A stretch of DNA of 6,167 nt from Chloroflexota bacterium (lineage in GTDB: Bacteria > Chloroflexota > Limnocylindria > Limnocylindrales > CSP1-4): the NCBI GenBank assembly GCA_021801545.1, contig JAJYXX010000087.1:1-6167 (forward strand), in the 5' to 3' direction. Below are positions 1-3,851 of this stretch, piece after piece. The translations under genes were made by a program, and so were the position numbers. How positions within the stretch are numbered: position 1 is the first letter of the stretch; each line of letters starts with the position of its first letter. Under the pieces are notes generated by a model, which was given only the letters and a program-made list of their open reading frames with translations, had not been told where the DNA came from and did not search any database.

Positions 1-2
1 TG

Positions 3-122
3 GACGTCAACTCGATCGCGAATGGGCTCTTCCTCGGCATCCTCACCTCCACCAGGGATCGGGATGAGGATAGCCGAACGCGCCTCAGAATACAGCATCA
101 TATTTATGTAGTGGAGTACTAA
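3..122 (+). CDS. 3' end of an unidentified gene (partial, runs off the left edge)
   Basis: An open frame enters at base 3 and stops at TAA (120-122). The first ~25 codons end almost entirely in G or C, as the real genes here do, and the peptide includes NSIANGLFLGILTSTR; the last codons are A+T-richer (ending HHIYVVEY). The same triplets read in reverse give a minus-strand ORF starting ATG at 101, but then the strong GC bias falls on the first codon position, which favours the plus strand. I do not recognise the family. It would be convergent with the lipoprotein remnant at 177-512. The minus alternative, starting beside an AT-rich stretch at about 98-120, cannot be excluded. Confidence 0.35.
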   Translation, partial: DVNSIANGLFLGILTSTRDRDEDSRTRLRIQHHIYVVEY

Positions 123-176
123 GCCACCTCGCTACCCTTTCCATGCCTCGGCCCCGGTTCCCCGGCATGCCAGCGG

Positions 177-512
177 TCACCTGACTGTGAACTCTGTCTC
201 GGCATCGCCTTGTCGATCGTCGAGCGAGCACGAGATGTAGATCGGCCAGGTGCCTCGCGTCGTCCGGCTGCCGATGGCCTTCTTCGTCATCTTGATCGTT
301 ACCGAGGCGGTGCCGTTGCGAGGAACCGATGCTGTTCGCTTCGTGATCGTCACTGCCAGCGGCTTGGCCGTCGGCTCCGGCGTCTCGACGGACGACAGGA
401 TGTCAGGCAGCGCCACCGTGCCGAGTGGCGTTTCGCGAGGCGTCGCCTCGAGGATCGCGCCCCCTCAGCCTGTGATCAGTACCATCACCAGGACCAGTGC
501 GAGCCTGCGCAT
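177..512 (-). pseudogene. Small putative lipoprotein with TGA in place of the lipobox cysteine
   Basis: The reading frame starts at ATG 512-510, six bases after GGAGG (523-519); an ATG at 515 is in frame but too close. It encodes MRRLALVLVMVLITG, a short positive N-end and a hydrophobic core, then TGA at 467-465, then GGAILEATPRETPLG and about 80 more residues to a TGA at 179-177. I-T-G before the stop is a canonical lipobox, so codon 16 should be Cys (TGC or TGT) and a single base change explains the stop. The rest has strong G/C third positions and a beta-rich look (LAVTITKRTASVPRNGTASV), with no family I recognise. If functional it would be exported and lipid-anchored outside the membrane. 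A GTG at 416 could start a cytoplasmic 79-residue form, but that would lack the export signal. It could also be a sequencing error. Confidence 0.62.
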
Positions 513-525
513 CATGTCCCTCCTC

Positions 526-560
526 AGTCGAGCGGCGGGCTAATCGCCCGCCGCTCGACT
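526..560 (-). terminator. Perfect 15-bp hairpin with 5-nt loop (possible U-less terminator)
   Basis: Bases 526-540 are the exact reverse complement of 546-560, with loop 541-545. On the minus transcript the 3' arm is followed by GAGGAGGGAC and not by a U-tract, so it is not a classical intrinsic terminator. The stem contains most of the stop codon (542-540) of the upstream regulator fragment and ends three bases before the GGAGG of the lipoprotein gene. It could be a U-less terminator, an mRNA stabiliser or a structure affecting ribosome access. Confidence 0.6.
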
Positions 561-791
561 ACCGCCTGACCGTCTACGAAGCGCGGCGCCCGGCCCGTCT
601 TCGTCTTCTCGGTCACGCCCCTGCCCCGCTTCCCAATCCGCGCGCTCTTGCTCTGCGATCCGCGCGATCGCGTCGAGGCGCTCCTCGTCAGTCGGCGGCG
701 GATCGATGAACAAGTTCAGGGGGACATCATAGATCCGAGCGAGCTGGCGGAGAACGGTCGCGCGTGGTTCCATCCGATACGGAGGCGGCAC
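540..791 (-). pseudogene. XRE-type regulator fragment lacking the N-terminal HTH core
   Basis: The frame begins with GTG at 791-789, immediately after the TGA of the upstream PIN gene, and ends at TAG 542-540. EPRATVLRQLARIYDVPLNLF matches the last two helices of Cro/C1-type (XRE) HTH domains, where a conserved P-x-x-x-T/V-L-x-x-L-A-x-x-x-x-V-x-L run follows the recognition helix. The N-terminal helices that should precede it are absent, because the upstream DNA is the 3' end of the PIN toxin gene. The remaining ~45 residues are charged and low in complexity (ERADWEAGQGRDREDEDG). I infer a regulator gene truncated when the adjacent TA module arrived. A small standalone protein translated by coupling to the toxin gene is possible. 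The XRE call rests on about 20 residues. Confidence 0.45.
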
Positions 792-1195
792 TCAACTCCC
801 GAGCACGATCCAGCCCAGCGACCGCGCGATCTGGGCCTGGCGGAGGTCAAACGTGACGAAGGGCAGCGCGTCTCCACCGGCCTCCCTCGTCGCCCTGAGA
901 TGGAGCGAGTCCAGGGTGCGCGCGCCGGTGACCTCGGCGATCTTCGCCGCCGCTTCGCAGACGTCGCCTGTGAGCTCCACCAACAATCTGCCAGCCAGTC
1001 CCGATCGAACTGCCGCCGAGCCGCCCGCAACGCGACGCCCTGCAGCTCGCGCGCGAGATTCCGGCGGACCTCGACCGCCGTGTGTCGTGCCGTCACCCAC
1101 TCGGGGTCGGCGGTGAGGATCTCCTCGGCGTGCGGGCTGTCGGGCTCGTCGAAGTAGAGCTTGAGGAAGGCACTGGCGTCGACGTAAAGGGTCAC
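792..1195 (-). pseudogene. vapC: PIN-domain toxin (VapC family), disrupted by a one-base deletion
   Basis: The start GTG (1195-1193) overlaps the antitoxin stop in a GTGA. Frame 1 gives MTLYVDASAFLKLYF and runs to residue 70 (WLAD); the matching remainder, LLVELTGDVCEAAAKIAEV onwards, lies in the -1 frame and ends at TGA 794-792. Adding one T at about 985-986 restores a 134-residue PIN protein with the acidic residues D6, E42 (VEVRR), D96 (TLDSLHL) and D117 (VTFD). PIN toxins of this type are Mg2+-dependent RNases that cleave tRNA, rRNA or mRNA. As read, the frame-1 product loses D96 and D117 and continues as unrelated sequence, so it should be inactive. Programmed -1 shifting is unlikely: the site (GAT TGT TGG) is not a slippery heptamer. 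A sequencing error remains possible. Confidence 0.8.
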
Positions 1196-1452
1196 GCCCC
1201 CCGATCCTCAGCGAGCATCTCCGCCACCCGCCGGGAGGCGGGGAAGCGCCGCCAGGGTCCGACGGGATGCCCTTCGGAGGGTCGGATCCACCCTTCGGCG
1301 ATCCCCTCCGCCAGCCGCGCCCGGTCGGGCAGGGGGCCCAGGACGGCCTTGGGCTGCCCTCGATCGGTGACGCGGATCACCTCTCCCCGAGCTGCCCGCT
1401 CCAGGTAGTGGGAAAGCCGCCCCTTGAGATCTCGGACCGACACGTCACTCAT
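1192..1452 (-). CDS. Antitoxin, Phd/YefM family
   Basis: The 86-residue protein begins MSDVSVRDLKGRLSHYLERA and continues RGEVIRVTDRGQPKAVLGPL, the typical Phd/YefM N-terminal fold that binds operator DNA as a dimer. The C-terminal half (residues ~50-86, including WRRFPASRRVAEMLAEDRGA) should wrap the PIN toxin. The gene directly precedes the frameshifted PIN gene with a GTGA overlap, implying translational coupling. The ATG at 1452 has no Shine-Dalgarno; a -35/-10 promoter ends six bases upstream, so the message is probably leaderless. A 9-bp inverted repeat overlaps that promoter and suits autorepression. With its toxin broken this antitoxin may be an orphan, though it could still bind the neighbouring toxin or operators. 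Confidence 0.85.
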   Translation of the reverse strand: MSDVSVRDLKGRLSHYLERAARGEVIRVTDRGQPKAVLGPLPDRARLAEGIAEGWIRPSEGHPVGPWRRFPASRRVAEMLAEDRGA

Positions 1453-1487
1453 GTGACCACACTAATTCACTCTGTGGTCACCATCAA
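1453..1487 (-). promoter_or_regulatory. Leaderless promoter with 9-bp inverted-repeat operator for the Phd/YefM gene
   Basis: On the minus strand TTGATG (1487-1482) and TAGTGT (1464-1459) are 17 bases apart, and TAGTGT lies six bases from the ATG. The arms GTGACCACA (1481-1473) and TGTGGTCAC (1461-1453) are perfectly complementary with an 11-base spacer. One arm lies in the -35/-10 spacer and the other covers most of the -10 and the start site, as expected for an antitoxin autorepressor site. Confidence 0.6.
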
Positions 1488-1510
1488 GCGGATCGATGCA
1501 GGCGGCCAGA

Positions 1511-1897
1511 TCAGACGCGGATCACAGCCAGGCCCGGGACCTCCACGTAGTCCTCGTCCTGCGTCACGACGGGGACCCCCATCGAGATCGCAGTCGCTGC
1601 GATCCATGAGTCGTTGACGGGCATCCGAAGACCGAGCTCTCGCAAAATGGCCCGGAGCCTGGCCCACGCCTCGGCGACTCGGTCATCGACCACGATCGGG
1701 TCGAGCGTGAGCGCCTGCGTCAGCGTCGCCAACCGCCGGTCGCGCGTGTCGACATCAGTAGCGGCGAGCACACCGGCCCGAAGTTCGCCGATCGTGATCA
1801 CGGAGACGGCGAGCCGGTCAGGGAGGTCGTCCGCTCGCAGCGCGCGGCCCGACTCGTTGGCGATGAAGATGCTGGTATCCGCGACTCCGTCGGTCAC
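1511..1897 (-). CDS. vapC: PIN-domain toxin, VapC family (intact)
   Basis: A 128-residue protein, usual for VapC. The four acidic positions of the PIN nuclease site are visible: D7 (VADTSIFIANE), E38 (ITIGELRAG), D96 (VNDSWIAATA) and D114/D116 (VVTQDEDY). It should be a metal-dependent ribonuclease, inactive while bound by its antitoxin. The GTG start (1897-1895) overlaps the antitoxin TGA (1896-1894), the same GTGA junction as in the neighbouring pair, so translation is coupled. It ends 24 bases before the -35 of the next antitoxin gene and no terminator hairpin is visible between them, so read-through into the second module is plausible. The RNA target cannot be told from sequence. Confidence 0.9.
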   Translation of the reverse strand: MTDGVADTSIFIANESGRALRADDLPDRLAVSVITIGELRAGVLAATDVDTRDRRLATLTQALTLDPIVVDDRVAEAWARLRAILRELGLRMPVNDSWIAATAISMGVPVVTQDEDYVEVPGLAVIRV

Positions 1898-2148
1898 CGG
1901 ACGCGGATGTCGTCGGTCGTGTCCGGAGCGAGTTCGCGCAGGTCCGCGCGGAGACGGGCGTCAGCCTGATGCTGAAGCATCCGGCGCACGAACTCCTCCC
2001 GGTTGAGCCATCGAGGGCGCCGACCGACGGGCTGGAGGACGGCCACGGCCCTGCCTTCGACGGTGATGGTGATCGACTCGCCGGCTTCCACTCGATCAAG
2101 CAAGGCGCGGGTGTTGTTCCGAAGCTCACGCGATGCGACATCGACCAT
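1894..2148 (-). CDS. Antitoxin, Phd/YefM family, partner of the intact PIN toxin
   Basis: I start the gene at ATG 2148-2146, giving 84 residues: MVDVASRELRNNTRALLDRV, then EAGESITITVEGRAVAVLQP, a textbook Phd/YefM N-terminus. The open frame extends upstream to 2292, but that part has no family resemblance and overlaps the divergent promoter. Residues ~45-84 (PRWLNREEFVRRMLQ and an acidic tail) should form the toxin-binding region. No Shine-Dalgarno precedes the start; TACGGT lies six bases upstream, so translation is probably leaderless. It represses its own promoter in related systems, and inverted repeats are present upstream. The gene diverges from the HTH-nucleotidyltransferase remnant at 2251, the two starts being about 100 bases apart. 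Confidence 0.88.
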   Translation of the reverse strand: MVDVASRELRNNTRALLDRVEAGESITITVEGRAVAVLQPVGRRPRWLNREEFVRRMLQHQADARLRADLRELAPDTTDDIRVR

Positions 2149-2190
2149 GACGCAACCGTAGCACAACTGCGACATGCGTCGCAAGACGCA
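2149..2190 (-). promoter_or_regulatory. Leaderless promoter and nested inverted repeats for the second Phd/YefM gene
   Basis: TACGGT (2160-2155) is six bases from the ATG; TTGCGA (2184-2179) lies 18 bases further upstream as a candidate -35. Two overlapping dyads occur on the minus strand: TGCGTC/GACGCA (2190-2185, 2180-2175) and TGCGAC/GTCGCA (2183-2178, 2173-2168). A third TGCGTC (2154-2149) abuts the start codon. Repeated TGCG(T/A)C half-sites around the promoter suggest an operator bound by more than one dimer. Confidence 0.5.
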
Positions 2191-2233
2191 CCAGCAGGCG
2201 AGCCGGCCTTGCCGCGGCTGTCGAGGCAGCTGA

Positions 2234-2250
2234 TGTTGTAGTATGCAACA
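2234..2250 (+). promoter_or_regulatory. -10/operator box upstream of the HTH-nucleotidyltransferase gene
   Basis: TGTTG (2234-2238) and CAACA (2246-2250) form a dyad around TAGTATG. TAGTAT (2239-2244) fits a -10 element exactly six bases before the ATG at 2251, and there is no Shine-Dalgarno, so a leaderless start is likely. No convincing -35 is visible at 16-18 bases. Twelve bases (2235-2246) recur exactly at 3073-3084, before the paralogous HTH gene. Confidence 0.5.
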
Positions 2251-2548
2251 ATGCTGACCGTTCCCGAGGTCGCCAGACGGGTAGGGAAGCACCCGAGACC
2301 ATTCGCCGCTGGATCCGCGAAGGGAAGCTACCGGCCACCAAGATCGGCACCCAGCACGTCATCGACGAGGACGACCTGGCACTCGTCGGCGGCCTTCCGC
2401 CAGCGCATCGTTCTGACCAGGCGCCCGACACCATGGCCGATGTGGTCGCCGCAAACCGACGCTCAAGGGCCGAGCGGTCGGCTCGGGTCGGGGAGGCGGT
2501 CGCACCATACGGCTCGGGGTTCCCAGCGCCTGCGCACCAGTCCGAGCG

Positions 2549-2578
2549 AGGGGATCTCTGGCTACCCGCCATCGTGGG
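2549..2578 (+). repeat. 30-bp direct repeat, copy 1 (source copy)
   Basis: These 30 bases recur exactly at 2662-2691, 113 bases downstream. Copy 1 encodes RGDLWLPAIVG in the reading frame that precedes the nucleotidyltransferase core, where it fits naturally, so it is the likely template. Confidence 0.9.
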
Positions 2579-2661
2579 CCGGATCGTCCGGCTGGTCGAC
2601 CCGGTGCGAATCATCCTGTTTCGGATCCCGAGCGCGCGGAGACGCTCGTGACGACAGCAAC

Positions 2662-2691
2662 AGGGGATCTCTGGCTACCCGCCATCGTGGG
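2662..2691 (+). repeat. 30-bp direct repeat, copy 2 (inserted in the nucleotidyltransferase active site)
   Basis: This is identical to 2549-2578 but in a different reading frame, where it reads RGSLATRHRG. It sits between DDSN and YDILVIL, exactly where the family has an uninterrupted D-S-D-x-D. Removing the 30 bases rejoins the motif in frame. Confidence 0.9.
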
Positions 2692-2884
2692 TACGACATC
2701 CTCGTGATCCTGGACGAAGTCGAAAATCGCCGAGCGACGCGCATCCGCATCCGCGGTGCTCTCGATGACTTGCCGATTGCCAAGGACGTCATTGTCGCGA
2801 CGGCAGACGAAGTCGCCGGTCATCACGGGCGACCCTGGGGCGTGCTGCACTGGGCGCTGGCTGAAGGCCGCGTGGTGTACGAGC

Positions 2885-3069
2885 GTGCCTGAGGATGATG
2901 CGAGGCCGGCGGCTCTCTATGGTGGCGCCTCGCCCTTGGTGACCTGAACAGGGCGCGCGCGCTGGCTGCAGATGACACCGTGACTCCGAGACTCGCGGCC
3001 TCGCTGGCGTAGCAGGCCGCCGAGAAGGCACTCAAGGCCGCCATTGCGCTCGATGGCGATGAGCCACCC
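2885..3069 (+). pseudogene. HEPN-domain toxin remnant, frameshifted, with a nonsense codon and no 3' end
   Basis: A GTG at 2885 overlaps the end of the nucleotidyltransferase gene and gives VPEDDARPAALY. One base appears to be missing at ~2920-2922, after which WRLALGDLNRARALAADDTV, TPRLAASLA, a TAG (3010-3012) and QAAEKALKAAIALDGDEPP follow. The A-x-Q-A-A-E-K-A-L-K-A helix followed by G-x-E-P-P is the hallmark of HEPN proteins paired with MNT. In the family PP is followed by the catalytic R-x4-6-H region (often RTHDL); here the resemblance ends at 3069, so catalytic residues and at least half the protein are gone. HEPN toxins are metal-independent RNases neutralised by their MNT partner. The order MNT then HEPN with overlapping ends supports the assignment. 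Confidence 0.7.
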
Positions 3070-3072
3070 TAC

Positions 3073-3111
3073 GTTGTAGTATGCGACTATCTAGGTCCCA
3101 CCGAGGAGGAG
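3073..3111 (+). promoter_or_regulatory. Promoter/operator box and strong RBS of the intact HTH gene
   Basis: GTTGTAGTATGC (3073-3084) is identical to the box before the other HTH gene and is followed by GAC, partly keeping the GTTG...CAAC dyad. With TAGTAT (3077-3082) as -10, transcription would start near 3089, leaving a ~31-base leader. Unlike the paralogue, this gene has a good Shine-Dalgarno, GAGGAGGAG (3103-3111), eight bases before the ATG at 3120, which decides that start over the in-frame ATG at 3081. Confidence 0.55.
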
Positions 3112-3119
3112 CGAAGAGA

Positions 3120-3365
3120 ATGCTGACCGTGCCGGAGGCCGCGAGGCGCGTGGGGAAGAATCCCGAGACGGTCCGCCGCTGGATTCGCGAAGGGCGTCTG
3201 CGCGCCCGCAAGGTCGGGACGCAACATGTCATCGAGGAGCAGGAACTGGACCGACTTACTGAAGACGAGGTTCTGCCGGCTCCCGAGTGGTGGGACCAAA
3301 CAGCCACCGGAGAGCCAATGCCCAACTGGGTGGCGAGCCTGCGTCGCCAGCGGGCGGAGCACTGA
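3120..3365 (+). CDS. HTH antitoxin (excisionase/MerR-like DNA-binding domain), partner of a PIN toxin
   Basis: An 81-residue protein. Residues 1-45 (MLTVPEAARRVGKNPETVRR, then WIREGRLRARKVGTQHVIEE) form a winged-helix domain of the excisionase/MerR kind, with NPETVRRWI as the recognition helix. Residues ~50-81 (EVLPAPEWWDQTATGEPMPN and a basic end) are likely the toxin-binding tail. The PIN toxin gene starts three bases after its TGA, so the two form a TA operon, and the HTH domain probably represses their shared promoter. It closely resembles the HTH part of the decayed gene at 2251: matching residues include MLTVPE, ARRVGK, RRWIREG and GTQHVI. The start is set by the RBS at 3103-3111. This type of antitoxin is less often described than Phd/YefM or AbrB-type VapB. 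Confidence 0.85.
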   Translation: MLTVPEAARRVGKNPETVRRWIREGRLRARKVGTQHVIEEQELDRLTEDEVLPAPEWWDQTATGEPMPNWVASLRRQRAEH

Positions 3366-3368
3366 TCG

Positions 3369-3764
3369 GTGCGAATCGTGCTGGATGCCAGCGCCGCTCT
3401 TTACGTGGCCTCGACAGGGCCGGGCTTCCGCGACATTCAGCAACACCAGTTCGTCGCGCCGCCCCTGTTCTGGTCGGAGTCGGTATCGGCACTTCACCAG
3501 AATGTCTTTCGGGGGGCGCTCAGCGGACTGCTGGCCAGGCGAGCTCTCGACGCGCTCTTGAGCGCCCCGATCGAGCGTCACTCGCCAGAAGAGCTCGCCG
3601 AACGGGCATGGCGCGTCGCCGACGAGCTGGGCTGGGCCAAGACGTACGACGCGGAGTACGTGGCCCTTGCCCAGATCCTCGGAGTTCCGCTTCTCACGCG
3701 TGACGCCCGCCTCCGACGCGGGGCGGCTCGGGTCGTCGACGTCATCGGTCCGCTCGATCTGTAG
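3369..3764 (+). CDS. vapC: PIN-domain toxin, VapC family (intact)
   Basis: A 131-residue protein starting GTG, MRIVLDASAALYVAS. PIN acidic positions are D6, E37 (FWSESVSALHQ), D94 (KTYDAEYVALA) and D112 (LLTRDARL), all present. The Y-D-x-E-Y-V-A-L-A run is typical of one VapC branch and differs from the D-S-x-x-x-A form of the other two PIN proteins here, so this module was probably acquired independently rather than by local duplication. It should be a metal-dependent RNase restrained by the HTH protein encoded just upstream. It ends at TAG 3762-3764, convergent with the Fic gene. A weak dyad (3776-3787) follows, with no U-tract. Confidence 0.9.
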   Translation: MRIVLDASAALYVASTGPGFRDIQQHQFVAPPLFWSESVSALHQNVFRGALSGLLARRALDALLSAPIERHSPEELAERAWRVADELGWAKTYDAEYVALAQILGVPLLTRDARLRRGAARVVDVIGPLDL

Positions 3765-3851
3765 AAAAGTTACGGGCCGGGGCCGGCAACCGTCTGCAGG
3801 CGTGTCACTTCCGATAATGTAAGTTATGTCTGTATTCCGCATCGTATGCCC
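3765..3851. other. Convergent intergenic gap with an AT-rich patch
   Basis: After the PIN stop comes a weak GCCGG/CCGGC dyad (3776-3787), then an unusually AT-rich stretch (about 3809-3839) bounded by two TTCCG copies and holding ATAA/TTAT arms six bases apart (3814-3817, 3824-3827). No gene is credible: the long minus ORF crossing here is antisense to the TA genes. The patch could be part of a terminator region or a recombination scar; the sequence does not decide. Confidence 0.3.

Larger units (their letters stand above)
2251..2892 (+). pseudogene. HTH (excisionase/MerR-like) - MNT nucleotidyltransferase fusion, multiply disrupted
   Basis: The 5' part encodes MLTVPEVARRVGKHP and then shifts frame: one G is missing at ~2293-2296, after which ETIRRWIREGKLPATKIGTQ completes a winged-helix HTH like that of the 3120 gene. 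The shifted frame runs through a ~75-residue linker into PAIVGRIVRLVDPVRIILF. An extra T at 2619-2621 then returns to the first frame: GSRARGDARDDS, the MNT GS motif. A 30-bp insert (2662-2691) separates this from YDILVILDEVENRRA, breaking the D-x-D metal site; the residue expected to be the first Asp reads Asn. The third acidic residue (KDVIVATADE) and a typical C-end (LHWALAEGRVVYERA) remain. In working systems MNT proteins are antitoxins that AMPylate HEPN RNases, and a HEPN remnant follows. The uninterrupted 213-codon frame is misleading: its middle third does not encode the real protein. Confidence 0.75.

Noticed and set aside
148..167. CATGCC/GGCATG hairpin after the lipoprotein stop as a terminator
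   Set aside because: The stem is only 6 bp with a large loop and no T-run; too weak to list.
465..467. Selenocysteine codon in the lipoprotein
   Set aside because: Lipidation needs the cysteine thiol and no convincing SECIS-like stem follows the TGA.
526..560. CRISPR repeat or miniature transposon end
   Set aside because: There is a single copy in the window with no array, target-site duplication or transposase nearby.
985..988. Programmed -1 frameshift in the PIN toxin
   Set aside because: No X-XXY-YYZ slippery heptamer is present, so a simple base deletion explains it better.
2149..2292. N-terminal extension of the second Phd/YefM antitoxin to 2292
   Set aside because: The extra residues are Cys/Gln-rich, outside the family, and overlap two promoter/operator regions; the ATG at 2148 gives a canonical start.
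2126..2614. 162-codon minus-strand ORF spanning the divergent promoter region
   Set aside because: It runs antisense through the HTH-nucleotidyltransferase remnant, is compositionally odd and has no motifs.
2549..2691. Two-unit CRISPR-like array from the 30-bp repeats
   Set aside because: There are only two copies, the 83-base gap is too long for a spacer and it encodes the GS motif of the nucleotidyltransferase.
3087..3842. 251-codon minus-strand ORF
   Set aside because: It lies antisense to the HTH and PIN genes, both of which have clear family motifs; its protein resembles no family and is a by-product of high GC.
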